Origin: Cyanophora paradoxa
Taxonomy: Eukaryota > Glaucocystophyceae > Cyanophorales > Cyanophoraceae
NCBI GenBank assembly: GCA_004431415.1
Contig: QPMI01000071.1
Coordinates: 477,554 to 541,553, forward strand
DNA: 64,000 bases
Direction: 5' to 3'
Shown here one piece after another: positions 22,608 to 33,990 of this stretch (its first letter is position 1; every line of letters starts with the position of its first letter). The translations under genes and the position numbers were made by a program. The notes under the pieces were generated by a model that saw nothing but the letters and a program-made list of their open reading frames with translations, did not search any database and was not told the origin of the DNA.

Positions 22608-23246
22608 ACGTATTCACTCGTTTTCGGCCTTGGGGAAAGGAGAGGCCCTTAGGTCTGTTGGTCACTTGTCACAAAATTTTAGAAAGGGAAATTCGTATAT
22701 TTGAAGACACCTTCTACCCCATTTTAGACTCTGGGGAGCACGATGGTCCGGCCCGTTTTCCTATGGAGGCCTCTAATGGGCAGTAACAGCACGTCGAAAA
22801 GCACAGAAAAGCATTTTCCAGGAAAAACATTGAAAGCGCAAATCACATTGGCCTTCCAAGTCGAAATTTGAAAATTATTAATTTGAAGAGACCGCACCCC
22901 ATTCGCTAGGAAATAGTCTCCAAATTAAAGGAGCCCCATGTGGCCGGCCAGCAAATTTGTATGAGTCAGGGTCGTTGTGTGCCACGAGGTGGGTTTTAAA
23001 TATACTTAATGCGTTAGTTGAAAGATTATCAAAATAAACAATTTAGACAGAACCTTATTACTGCGAATTACATTCAAATGATTCATAGATAATTATTAAC
23101 CACCTCCAAAAAGCGCCGAAAGTCGTTTTCATTCAGCTGAGACGACCAATATTTAATCGGCCCCTCGGGGCCTGTACTCGGTACAATTGCGGCCGATTGG
23201 GCCCCGCATCGATATCTGTACCCTTGCGGCACAATTCTGTACCCTC
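22565..23246. other. AT-rich island
   Basis: About 600 bases with markedly lower GC than anywhere nearby (for example 22600-23160). There are no open frames and no splice-like boundaries. It has runs such as AAAAGCACAGAAAAGC and lacks the C-rich words typical of local introns. It may be a regulatory or repeat-derived segment. Confidence 0.5.
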
Positions 23247-23597
23247 TCACTTGAGTGTGGACCCTTGCCGAGTGGACCTCCCTGTTTCTCCTCCCCCCTC
23301 CCCCGTAACCGCGCGCGGTTGCGGGCCCCCGTTTAAAAACAAAGAGCTGCCACCCTCACGCCTTGAAGCCCCAAGACCCAAGGCCACTCCTGCTCCGCAG
23401 GGACTCGCTTGTCTGGCAACGTTGCGGCCACCACCGCCGGCCGGCGCCACGTTCGAATTTCGAAGTGGTAGAGTCGTGAGCAGAATGCACGTGGCCATAT
23501 AGCCATCATGGCATTCAATGATTGCCGCAAAATGATCTTGATTGAACGCTTTCAAGAGAGCAGAGCAAGATTGAGAGCAGAGGCCGCGCGCGGCCAT
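23247..23597 (-). CDS. Hypothetical 116-residue open frame (weak)
   Basis: A minus-strand ATG (23597) opens MAARGLCSQSCSALLKAFNQ, continues through CHDGYMATCILLTTLPL and ends Gly/Arg-rich at 23247. There is no known domain. It is single-exon, unlike its neighbours, and lies next to an AT-rich island, so it could be fortuitous. Confidence 0.2.
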   Translation of the reverse strand: MAARGLCSQSCSALLKAFNQDHFAAIIECHDGYMATCILLTTLPLRNSNVAPAGGGGRNVARQASPCGAGVALGLGASRREGGSSLFLNGGPQPRAVTGEGGGETGRSTRQGSTLK

Positions 23598-23810
23598 GCG
23601 CGACTCCCGTTGTTTGCACGAGTCATAAATAAATGGTCTAGATAGGTGGCACTACTAAGCCTTATCATTGGAGTGGCAGCTTATGACGCTGCTTAATCGA
23701 ACAGTCTTAAGCTAAATGGAAGAGGCCTCGCAAACAGCGCAGCCGAACAGAAAATCCGAAGACGCCCCGAAAGTTTGCAGCTGAAGCGGGCTCGACGGCT
23801 GCGGGCGCGG

Positions 23811-26800
23811 CTAGCGGCGGGGCGGCTGGCCAAAGGGGGCCGGGGGGGCGAGGAGCCCGCCCTCCGAGGAAGAGTTGGAGGAGGAGGGGGGCGAGTCGCT
23901 GGCGGAGGTACCCCCCTTCGAGGCCCCCGCCCCCGCCCCCGGCCCCGCCCCCGGCGCAGGGCCGGCGAGGCGGCGGCGGCACTCCTCGACGGCCCGCCCC
24001 ACCGCCACCACGCGGCCCTGGTGCGGCGGGAAGTACGCCTGCGCCGAGGGCGCGTCGGCGGGCGCGGGGGCAGCCAGGAGGCGGGGGCCGGGGGGCCGGG
24101 GGGGGGGGGGGGGGGGGGAGGGGGGGGGGGGCGGACCGGGTACGCGTGGTAGAGGGTCGCCTGCGCCCGCTCCAGCTCCCGCAGCGCCTTGGCCCACTCC
24201 CCGACCGCCATGTACGCGTCCCCCAGCTGGGTACGCGGTTGTTAGTTGGGAGGTGGGGGGTATGGGAGCGGGGTTCGCGTGCACACGTGGTAGTACATGT
24301 GCCCCAGCATGAAGGGCCGCATGGGGCTCCGGCGGAAGGTGTACCCCCCGTCGAAGGCGATGAACCACTTGGAGACCTTGATGATGCGGGGGGCGTCCCT
24401 GGGGGGCCGTCAGGGGTACGGGAGGGGGGCGAGGGGAGGGGGCGGCGCGCGTCACGAAGACGTTGCCCTCCTTGGTCGAGACCATGGAGCGCTGCGTGTG
24501 GGGAACGGCGGGCTCGGGGCCAGGGGCGGGGCGGGCTCGGAGGCGGGGCGAGGGGGCAGGCGCACGATGTTGCGCTTGAGGGCGAAGGTTTGGTCCATCT
24601 CGTGCCAGCTGCGCGCGCTCGCCCGCGAGGCCCGCCGTCAGCCGGCGCCCCGCGCGAGGCGCCCCCGCCCCCGCCCCGCCCCGGCGCGCCTGTAGTTGTT
24701 GAGCTGGTGCGTGAGGCGCGACACGATCCCCGTGTGCTGCGCGCGCCTCGGCGTCGGCCGCGGCTCACGAGCGCAGCGGGGCGGGCGGGGCCGGGGTGGG
24801 GCGCACCTTGAGGACGCCGCGGAAGTCGCCCGTGCGGAGGCAGCAGTGCGACCAGCCAGCGTGGTACTTCTCCGTCCGCGCCCTGCCCGGGCCCGTCGGC
24901 CGCGCGGGGAGGAGGGCGGGGCGGGGCGGGGAGAGGGCGGGCTCACCGGTAGGCGTCGGGCATGGTCTCGAGCATCTGCGGGCGGGGGGCTTCGGCGGGG
25001 CGCGGCACGACGCGGCCCGGGCCGAGGCGGGCGGGCGGGCAGCCCGGGCGGGCCGAGGCGGGGCGGACCTCGACGCCGGCCTGGAAGTGCTTCTTGGCGG
25101 CCTGCCAGTTCTTCCGCTGGATCGCTTCGATCGCTGCCCCCGCCGCCGCCGCCCCCCGTCAGCGCCGCGGCCGGCCGGGGGCGAAGGCGGGGCGGGGCGG
25201 GGGCCGGGCGCGCCGAAGAGGGCCTGGGCGCCGGCGGCGAGGATGCAGTCCTCGCGGTCCTCCGTGAACCAGTACACCTGCCGCCGGCCCCGTGAGGGGC
25301 GCCGGGGGCTCTGAATGGGCGGGCTCGCCTTGCTGCAGAGGTGCGAGGCGAGCTCCGCCTTGGAGGGATCCGACACTGCGGCGGAGGAGGCGGCGGGCTC
25401 GAGGAGGACGGGCGGGCGGGGCGGGGCGGGCGGGGCGGACGGAGGAGGAAGGTGAGCTCGGCGATGACCTCTGCCTCGAGCCGCGACGGCGAGTTCCCCG
25501 ACCGCACCTGCGCCCCCGGCCTTAGCTCAGGCCGACCGGCCGGCGGGGCCCCGGGGCGCACGAGGAGGGACCAGGCGGAGAAGTAGTGCTCGTACCCCGC
25601 CTCGCCCCCCTCCAGCTGCCCGCCCCACGATCAGCGGGGCCGGCGCGGGAGAGGGGGCGAGCGGGCGGGAAGGCTGGGGCGGGCCTGGTTGCGGAGCCAG
25701 CCCTTCTTCTGCAGGGCCCGCGCGTACTGCAGCGGGATCGCCTCCTGCGCGCCCGCCCGCAGCTTAGGCGAGGGCGCGCTCCAAGGCGGGGGCCGGGGGC
25801 GGGGGCGGGGGCGGGCCCTGTGGGGGAGGACGAGGGCCTCGGCGCGCTCGACGAGCTCGACGAGGAAGGAGGCCGGGACGGCCAGCAGGTCCAGCGGCAC
25901 CAGCGCGCTCTGATGGGGCGCCTGAGGCGGGCGAGCGGGCGCGGGGCGGGGAGGGGCGGCCCGCCCGGGCGCGACACAGAAGGGACGCGAGCTCTAAGAT
26001 CGTTTGCGGAGCGCGGGCCGCGCACGTTGCCGGTGAGGAGCTCGACGACGTTCCAGAGGTGCTCGGCCATCAGCTGGGCGTCGGCGGGGCCCAGCGCCTC
26101 CCCCGCCCCCTCCGCGAGCAGCAGGCGGCGCCACGCCGCGAGCACGCCCTCCACGTGCAGCGCCGAGCCGCACAGGCGGAGGTCCTCCAGGGCTCGCCGC
26201 ACGCGGTAGCGCCCGTCCAGGAGGCCCAGCAGCCGCGTGTCCAGCACATCCCAGCGGCCCAGCACGGCCGCCAGGTCCCCGCAGGCGCGCTGCACCGAGG
26301 AGGGCACCGGCTGCCCCGCCCGCACGGGGTGCCGCACGCCGGCCGCTGCCGCCGCGCCCCGCAGGGCGGCCTCGGCGGCGGCGACCCACGCGATGGCGGC
26401 CTCGCGCGCCGCCTCCGAGGTCTGGCGGTAGGGCGGGGGCGCCCAGGAGCGGGCGGGGTCGGGCAGGGGCGGCAGGGTCGCCGCCGGGTGCAGGTGCCGC
26501 GCGATGCTCTCGCTCAGCTCCGACGCGAACGCGTGGAACGGCTGTCGCCGCGTGGGCGCAAGCCAGCGACGGCGGGGCGGGGCGGGGCGGGGCGGGGCGG
26601 GGCGCGCACCTGCGCCTCCCGCTGCCTCGCGACATCGATCTCCCTGCGGCCGTCGGCGTTGGCGTAGGGAGCAGGGCGGGCGGAGGGCGCGGGGCACCGT
26701 ATGAAGGCGTCGGCGGCGGTCTTGGGGTCAGCTCCCCCCCACGCCTCCTCGGGCGTCGACGCCCGCCCCGTCCACGCTCCGTCCGGCGGCCCCGGCGTAG

Positions 26801-28255
26801 GAGGCATGTACCCCCTGCGCTCCACGCTCCGAAGCCGGCGGGCGGGGCGGGCGGGCGGGCGGGCGGGGCGGGGCGCACGGGTCCTGCAGCTCGGGGTACG
26901 CATCGTCGGCGGCCACGTGCCCCTTGTACGGGTTCTGCGCGCGGCCTGTCAGGGGACCCAGCGCCCGGCGGGGCGGCCGGGGCCCGAGGGGCGCGCCAGC
27001 TTCTCGAAGGCTTCCACCAGGTCGTCCGGCTCCGCCGCCGCCTCCCGCCCCGCCCCGCCCCCGCCCCGCCCCCGCTGCCGCCCGCCCGCCCCGCCCCGTC
27101 AGCCGCCGCCGCCGCGAGGACGCGCGGGCGCTCGCTCGGCGGTCGCTCGCCTCGCGCTTGCGCGGCGCTTGGCGCCGGCGGAGGGTTTGGGCCGGAGGGG
27201 CGCGCCGGGCGGCGAGCCGGAGGCGCCGGGGCCCGGGGCGAGAGGCTGTCCGGGGGCGACGGCCCGCTGAGGCCACCCGAGTCCCCCTCCTCCTCGAGCT
27301 CCTCCTCCTCGTCCCCGGACGCGCCGCTCCCCTCGGAGAGCGACGGGGCCCCGCGCGCCCGCTTCGCGCTCGCGCGGCCGCCGCCGAGGGCGCCCAGCTT
27401 TGACGAGAGGCGCAGCGCCAGCGAGGCGACGACCTCCCCCGCGCCGCCGCCCGCGCCGCCGCGCTCGATGAGGAGCCGCAGCACGCGGTACCGCGCCTCG
27501 CCGTGCAGCACGCCTGCGCCCCGCCCCCCCGCCGAAGGGTGAGCTCCAAGGGTGGGTGGGTGCGTCTGGGGGGGTAGGCGCGCCGAGGCCGAAGCGCTCG
27601 TCGGTGTAGCCGGCGGCGTTGATGCGGACGGCCACCGTCTGCAGGGGGACGCCCTTGCGCGTCGAGCGGCCCTTCGCGGGGTACGAGACCAGGCCGTTCG
27701 CCACCGCCTTCCCCGAGTCTGCCGGCGCCCCCGGAGGTCGGCGGCGATGCGCGGTGGAAGGCGCGGGCGGGACTCGCGCACCCGCGAACACGAGCCGGAG
27801 GAGGAGCGGCGCTTTCGCGAGGGCGGCCGTCTCCGGATCCGAGGCCGCCAGCGCGAGGCGGTATCGCCTGTCGCGCGGCCGCGGCGTGCAGGTGAGGCGG
27901 AGGAACGCTGAAAAGGGGAGGCCTGCAGGGCGCGCGGGGCCCCGCACTTGTAGGACTTCAACGCGTAGTCGTGCGGGATGGCTCGCCCGCCTTCGCCGCC
28001 GGCGCCGGCCTCGCCAGGCGCCGGCGGCGGCACCCTTGGGACGAGAGACGGCCGGTCGCCACGTTTGAACTGTGCTTCTGCGAAGTGGAAGGGGCACGCG
28101 CTGCCCGCGAGGCCGAGCTGGGGCGGCGATGGCGGGTCCGAGCTGGGGGATCCTGTCGATGACGAGCTGGCACCCGCGGCCGCAGCACCAAAGAACACCG
28201 AGGCGCCCTGCGCTCCTCCCGCCAGCTGCGGCTGGTTGGCGAAGCGTGTCGCCAT
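23811..28255 (-). CDS. Large unrecognised multi-exon protein with TPR-like C-terminal half
   Basis: Not recognised. The start MATRFANQPQLAGGAQG (ATG 28253-28255) is followed by a Ser/Pro linker and FHFAEAQFKRGDRP. Then comes a beta-rich-looking part: LTCTPRPRDRRYRLALAASD, KAPLLLRLVFAGA, GKAVANGLVSYPAKGRST and LQTVAVRINAAGYTDERFG. An acidic/Ser-rich linker (about 27240-27400) leads into a helical part: WVAAAEAALRG, LAAVLGRWDVLDTRLLGLLD, AEHLWNVVELLTGNV, VPLDLLAVPASFLVELVERA, PLQYARALQKKGWLRNQA, AIEAIQRKNWQAAKKHFQAG, YHAGWSHCCLRTGDFRGVLK, RIIKVSKWFIAFDGGYTFRR and LGHMYYHLGDAYMAVGEWAK. The tail is Gly/Ser-rich, stop TAG 23811-23813. The last blocks have TPR-like spacing. At least 15 exons, with G-rich intron bodies on the plus strand. 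It is head-to-head with the small gene at 28672. Confidence 0.7.
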
Positions 28256-28671
28256 CTTCCTCAATCCGAGGTGCACGTGCCGGCCGCCATCTGCCACGCT
28301 CCGAGGGGCTCCGCCGGCGCCGATGGCTGCCCGGCCGTGCGGCGCGGCCCGACGCCCTTCCTGATGATCTATCAAGATCACAGCACGCCCCGATGAACAG
28401 CAAAAGATCTATCAAGCACGTCTAGCCGCTGACCTATGGGCCATGGCGAGCCAGCGGCGACGAGGAGAAACGCTCCTTGACTGTGAGAGCTCGAGAGGAT
28501 AAAGTTGCGCTGTCGGAGGCAAGCAGCCCCCCGGTCACCGCGCCTGCATCTAGGAACCGCTACACAGAGGCCAGCAGAGCAGTCTTTGCGTCCGATCCAA
28601 GCTTCCGCCGTTTGAACCCGTACCCCTCGAGTTCGGCCGCTTCGCATCACCTACACCGATACCACAGCACG

Positions 28672-29527
28672 ATGGGCTTCTTCGACTTCCTGGACGACAT
28701 CAAGGAAGGCCTGCAGAACTTCGGGAAGTCGTTCACAGGCGGCGTCTCGCAAATCGCTCAGGAAACAGGTCAGGGCATGAAGACCGGCGTGGATGCCGTC
28801 AAGGGCGCCGCCGTGAACACGTACCAGGCAACGTGAGCGAGTCTGCAACCGCCAGCCGCGCCCATCCGCTCGTAACGCGCACCCACAGCACCCAAGGTAT
28901 CAAGAATGTCGCTGGCAAGGTGGCCAACACGAACATCATGGAAGGCCTGAAGCAGCATCTGGAAATCGGTCAGACCGCGGGCACGGGCCTGCAGGACTCG
29001 GCTCAGGTCCGTTGTCCGCGTGGAGCCTCGCGGGTATTCGTCTGACGCGTCGTCGCAGCCGCTGCGTCGCTCCGAGATTATGGTCCAGGTGAGCGGCGCA
29101 GAACGAACCGGCCGTGTGTGTGCTCACCCCGCGCGCGCAGGGCGACGACGACGGCGACTCGCCTGTCGGCAGCTACTCGGTCAACTCGGGCCGGACGCAG
29201 GCCCCGACCGTGCTCGCGCGCCCCGCGAACGCGACCGTGGTCAACAACTACAACAAGCTTGCCCCAGACATGCAGATGCGCAACACCAGTCTGGCCCGCG
29301 AGCTGGACGTGCGCCCCTCCCCTCCCGGCCCCGCCGCCGCTCGCTGACGCCGACCGGGCGCCGCGCAGGACGCGACGCTCGAGATCGCCGACTCGCTGCT
29401 CGAGGAGCCGGCGTCGCAGGCGCTCGCCACCGTGGAGGCCGGCTTCGCCGCCGACGCCGACGCCGCCGCCGAGGCCGGCGCCGAGGCCGAGGCCGCCGAG
29501 GCCGAAGCCGAGGTCGCCTGGCTCTAG
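28672..29527 (+). CDS. Small amphipathic-helix protein (LEA/perilipin-like character)
   Basis: Not a recognised family. Five exons join in phase to about 195 residues. Exon 1 is MGFFDFLDDIKEGLQNFGKS and onward, with GGVSQIAQETGQGMKTGVDA. Exon 2 starts TTQGIKNVAGKVANTN after the CAG at about 28890. A 30-base exon encodes PLRRSEIMVQ (about 29058-29087). Exon 4 has GDDDGDSPVGSYSVNSG and NATVVNNYNKLAPDMQM. Exon 5 has ATLEIADSLLEEPASQA and an Ala/Glu-rich acidic end, stop TAG 29525-29527. The N-terminal half repeats roughly 11-residue amphipathic units (Gly-x-x-x-Ala/Val with Lys and Gln), as in LEA proteins or lipid-droplet coat proteins. Surface or stress binding is inference only. Confidence 0.75.
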
Positions 29528-29713
29528 GGCCCCGCGCAACGTTTCTGAGATCGCATGCAGCACGTAATACTATGATATAATGCAATGTATACGCCCGCTC
29601 CGGATCGCCCCTGCAGCTGCGAGCCGCCGGCCGTCTCGGGGGTTGCCGTAGTGCGTAATTACGTGTACAGTGCGCGCCCGGGCGGGCACGGGGCGCGGGG
29701 CGCGGGGCGCGCT

Positions 29714-32700
29714 TCATGCCTTGAGGTCGACCTTCTTGGAGGCGCGGGCGACGCCAATCTCGCACGCGTTCACCTGAGCGGGCCCGCCCCCATCAGCGCG
29801 GGGCGTGACGGGGGCGGGGGTGGGGCGGGGCGCGCCTTCTGGGCGAAGCGGAGGGAGCAGAGGCTCTCGCCGGCCGACTCGGCCAGGGGCGACACGTTCA
29901 CGAACATGAGCGTCCTGCGCGCCCCCCCCGCCCCGGCTCGAGGCGTGCGGGCGGGCGTGGGGGGCGGGCGCACTTGGCCTCGCCGCCGAGGCACGGCTGG
30001 AGGAGGTACGTCAGCTTCGAGTTCCGCTGCCGGGGGGCCGCGTCAGGGCGCGCGGGGCGGCGGGGCTCGGCGGGCGGGGCGGCCGCACGTAGGGCACGTG
30101 CGCCTCCTTGTTCGCTGCGGGGCGGGGCGAACGGGGCGCTCGGTGCGCGCGGGGCGGGGCGGGGCGGCGCGAGCGGGCGAGCGGGGTGCGCGCACCGAGG
30201 GCGCAGATGACGTCTCCGAGGGAGGAGAGGGACTTGTTGATCGCCTGCCCGCCGATTCGGCCCCGGTCGGCGTGCGGGGCGGGGGCAGGGCGGAGGGTGC
30301 GGGCCTGGGTCTCGCGGAGGCGCTCCTTGTCGTTGCCGGAGCCGCTCTCTTTGAGGCGCTCCGAGCCGGCGAGGTCCACGAGGTTCAGCACGCCGCTCAC
30401 CCCCTGGCCTGTCTCCGCGCTCGAGCCCTTGATCTCCAGCCGGAACACGCTGCCGCCCCGGGGCGTCGGCCGGCGGACGGGCGCCCGGGGGCGGCGGGGA
30501 GGAGCGGGACCTGTGGGAGCGGGAGGAGCGCTCGTTCATGGCGGTGGCGGCGGTGGCGCGGTTCTTGCGCGCCCGCCGGATCAGCGCGTACACCTGCCCG
30601 CCCTGCACAGTCGGACCCAGGCGGCGGGGCGCGCGGCGCCCCGGGCCGCCCCCGCCCCTCCCCGGCGCGCCTGCTTGGCGCCGGTGACGTCGACGACGGT
30701 GAGGTCGGCGACCGTCGTGTTGCCCCGCCCGTCGTGCTTCACCTGCGCGCGAAGCGAGGCGCTCGGCGCTCTGGACGCGCCGCGCTGCGCCGCACCGCGC
30801 GGCGGGGCTCGCCTCGAGGCGGCGCTCGCGGTCGTCGGTGGCGAGCAGGTCCCGCAGCGCCTCGTTGTAGATCTGCCCCGCCCGCGTGGGCCGGCGGCGC
30901 GGCTCCGGGGCGGCTTCGGGCGGGCCCGGGCCCCGGCACCCACCTCGACGAAGGAGGCCTGGACCTTGTAGCTCCAGCCCTGCCGCCCCGCCGCCTCCAC
31001 CGCTGCGAAGATCTGCGGCGCCCGCCGGCTCGAGGCCTGCAGCGCGGGGCGGGGGGCGGGGGGCGGGGCGCCTGCTCGACGGCGCGGGGGATCATGCCGG
31101 CGTTCGAGCCGTCGAGGTCCACGTCCTCCGGGCCCTGGCCCCGCCCGCGTCGGGCCGCGCCGCGCCGCGCGGCGGGGCGGGGCGAGATGCCAAGCACCTC
31201 CATGGTGAAGGTCTTGCCGGAGCCCGTCTGCCCGTACGCGAAGATGCACACCCCTGCCGCCCCCCTGCGTCGGGCCGAGCCGGCGGGCGTGGATGGGGTG
31301 GGGCGGGGCGGGGCGGACGGTAGCCGTCGAGGGCGCTCTGGACGAGCTGGGAGATCTCCGAGAAGACCTCGCCCTGGCCCGCCCCCGGCTGGAACACCTG
31401 CCGCCCGAGCGCCCCGGCTCTGCGACGGCGAGCGAGGGCGCGGCGGCGGCGGCGGGCGCGGGCGGCGCGCCTTGTCGAAGGTGAAGCGGTGGGCCTTGGC
31501 CTCGCCGGGGCGCCCGTCCACCGTCGTCCCGCTGCGCCCCGCCTGCTGCGGCACCGTCACCTCGATCCCCCGCTGCCCGTTCCCCGCCGGGAACTCCAGG
31601 ACACGCTCCCCCTCCTGCCCCCACCGGGCGAGCGGGCGAGCCAGCCCCGGGTCAGAGTCGGGCCCGGCGGCAGCGGCAGGCGCACGTCGGCGCACCGGCG
31701 CCTGCGAGGACGACTCGGACGGCAGCAGCGGCCGCACGCGGCAGTAGACCTGCGCGGCCGTCGGCCGGGGCTGCGCGCGGGGGAGGGCCCGGTTGGGGGT
31801 ACCCGGATGTTGCCCTTGAGCTCCTGGATGGCGTTGTGGAGGCGCTTGCGGAGCTCCTCGTCGGAGCGGGCCTGCTGCTCGAGCTCCTCCACGCGCCGTC
31901 GCGCCGCCTCGAGCTCCGACGCCAGCCGCGCCCCCTCCGCCCGCGCCCCGTCCCGCTCCGCCTCGCGCTCCGCCAGCCGCGCCCCGGCCTCTGCCAGCCG
32001 CCCCTGCAGCGTCCCGATCTCCACGTCCCGCTCCGCGATCTTCGCCTGCGCCACGGCGGCGTCGAACGCGGCGGCGGCGGCAGGGCGGGGCGGGGCGGAC
32101 GTCGAGGGCCGCCGCGTGCGCGCGGGCGGCCGTGAGCTCCCCCGTGAGCCGCGCCCGCGCCACGCTCAGAGTCTCCCGCTCCGCCTCCACCTGCCGCCCG
32201 CTCAGCGCGGCCGCGGGCGCTCCCGGGCGCCACCGGCACCTCTGCCAGGCGCCGCCGCAGCTCCGAGAGGCCCGCCGCGATGCGCTCCTCCACCGTCGCC
32301 GCGTGCTGCCGCTCCGTCTCCTCCACTGCGGCCCCGACCGATCCGCGTCGGCCAAGGCGGCGAGGGGCGCGCGCGGGGGAAGGGCGGCGCGCGCCGGGGC
32401 GCACGCGCTGCCTCCTTCTGCTGGACGGTCGCAGTGAGGACGGCCTTCTCGGTCCCCATCTGCTGCACCACCCGCCGCAGCTCATCGAACTCGCTGCGCA
32501 GGTCGTCCAGCTGGCCCTGCGCCCCCTCGAGTCGGCCGGCGCCGCTGGGGGAGGCCCCGGCGCCGCGCGGCGCGGGTCTCGCGAGCCCAGCCCTTGATCC
32601 TCTTCCGGCCCGCGCACCTTTGTGTCCCAGCCGGCGCGCGCAGGCTTCTTCGCTGGAGCCGACGCCGGCCGCGCCGGCGCCGCTGCCGGCTTCGCCGCTG

Positions 32701-32963
32701 CGCCGAACTTCGGCACCGCCGGTTTTTTCACCGCCACCGCTGGCTCCGCTGGCTTCGCTGCCGCCTGCCGCGCACTGCGCAGTGGTGCGGACAAAGCTGA
32801 AGTATCGTGCTTCTTCGCGTCGCACGCATCGCCGCCGGCGTTCTCCTTGTTCTCGGCTTCGGCGGCCTGCGCGACGAGGGGCGCTCAGTTCCGGAGGGGG
32901 GCGTGACCAAAATCGTTCAGCTACCTTCACGCGCCGCCCCGGCGCCGGCAGCATCGACTTCAT
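29714..32963 (-). CDS. Kinesin-14 (C-terminal motor, minus-end-directed type)
   Basis: Microtubule motor of the Ncd/KAR3/HSET class. Exon 1 is short (ATG at 32963, [13 protein letters not shown]) and joins in phase to [12 protein letters not shown]. An Ala/Lys/Pro-rich basic tail and a long coiled-coil stalk (about 31820-32560) follow. The class-specific neck [14 protein letters not shown] leads directly into [12 protein letters not shown]. Motor motifs in order: [20 protein letters not shown] (P-loop), VQASFVEIYNE-type region, [12 protein letters not shown] (switch I), [17 protein letters not shown] (switch II), [30 protein letters not shown] and [15 protein letters not shown], ending KKVDLKA with TGA at 29714-29716. 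The motor sits at the C-terminus, with the neck before it, which defines the subclass. Likely spindle or minus-end transport. Confidence 0.93.
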
Positions 32964-33088
32964 CGCTAATCGTCCAGAGCCGTTCCGACCGGGTAGTTGC
33001 CTCACTTCGTTCGCGCTTGGAATTTGCCTGCGTACCCCACCCCGAGCTTGAGCCTTGAGCCTTGAGCCTTGAGACTTGAGCCTTGAGA
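32964..33088. promoter_or_regulatory. Shared upstream region of two divergent genes, with GAGCCTT tandem repeats
   Basis: Only about 125 bp separate the kinesin-14 start (minus) from the next plus-strand start. The right third (33043-33088) is a run of about six copies of the 7-base unit GAGCCTT with one variant (GAGACTT). No TATA box is evident. Confidence 0.5.
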
Positions 33089-33990
33089 ATGAGCGTGCTC
33101 CCGACCTCCTCGATCGGCCCCGACAGCGCGCCCGCGTTCGCGGACTCCAATTGTGGGTTCGCGAGCCTCGCGACGCGCCACCTTCTCCCCGACGTCTCTC
33201 ACCTCGCGTACGCGTGCCGCGCAGGCACCTCGGGCGCGACGTCACGGGAGAAACTGTGGTGGAGCGCGCTGCGACGAAGGCGGCGCGCGCTCGCGCCTCG
33301 AACCCGCGGCGCCTTCAGAAGCTGGCCATGGCCGATCTCGAGGCGCTTTCTCTTGCGCCTTCTTGCAGCTAGGAATCTTTCCTGCGGGCCCGCGAGCGCC
33401 AGAGAACCCGCATAGCCCCGCGTACGTCCGCTCCATCAGCGCGCGCAGCTGACGCCGCGAACCGGTGCCAGGCTGCCAAGGTCCAGAAGCACAAAATGAA
33501 GGTGCTGCGTTGCGAGGAGAAGATCGCCGAAGCCCGCCTCGGTGCCCGGGTCGGGGCGCCTGCAACCACGCCGTCTCCCTGGCCCTGGCGCGCTCACGGC
33601 CGCTCCCTATCGTACGCGCAGACAGGGGCGGTGTCATGCAGTCCATTCGCGGGGCGGTAGGAATGTCGCACATCCAGGCGCGCCGCTGCGGCCTCCTCGG
33701 ACCCCTAGGCCTTTGATCATGAGGTGGCCGCCCCGCCGCAGATTCTGGAGCGGGAGGCGATCAACCAGTCGGCCGCCGCCGAGCGCCACCACCTGCGGGA
33801 GCTGCAGGTGAGCCGCCGGCGCCGGCGCGGTCCTCGATCCGATGATCGGGGCCGAGCGCGACGGGCGGGCGCCGCGCGCGCGCAGCTGCGGGAGGAGGCG
33901 GAGCTGGAGGAGGCGGACGAGGCGAAGGCGGAGCTCGTCGGCCGCGCCGTCGCCAACGCCGCCCACGAGCACCCGGGCAACCTCGCCTAG
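33089..33990 (+). CDS. Coiled-coil protein, unknown function
   Basis: Not recognised. The last three exons are clear: AAKVQKHKMKVLRCEEKIAE (after a CTGAC...CAG boundary near 33475), ILEREAINQSAAAERHHLRE (after CAG near 33741) and LREEAELEEADEAKAELVGR, ending NAAHEHPGNLA with TAG 33988-33990. All are heptad-like, charged helix. Upstream, one exon reads HLGRDVTGETVVERAATKAA and RLQKLAMADLEAL; the ATG at 33089 opens MSVLPTSSIGPDSAPAFADS. The links between these first parts are unresolved because no clean donor fits the phase, so the 5' half is provisional. Confidence 0.55.

Noticed and set aside
25994-28381. 795-residue minus-strand open frame
   Set aside because: Only parts (such as the start MATRFANQP) are coding. 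Most of it reads through introns and the wrong frame of other exons; high GC removes stop codons.
29585-31747. 720-residue plus-strand open frame
   Set aside because: Antisense of the kinesin-14 motor; composition is Gly/Arg/Ala with no domain, while the minus strand has all motor motifs.
31489-33051. 520-residue plus-strand open frame
   Set aside because: Antisense of the kinesin-14 stalk and first exons.
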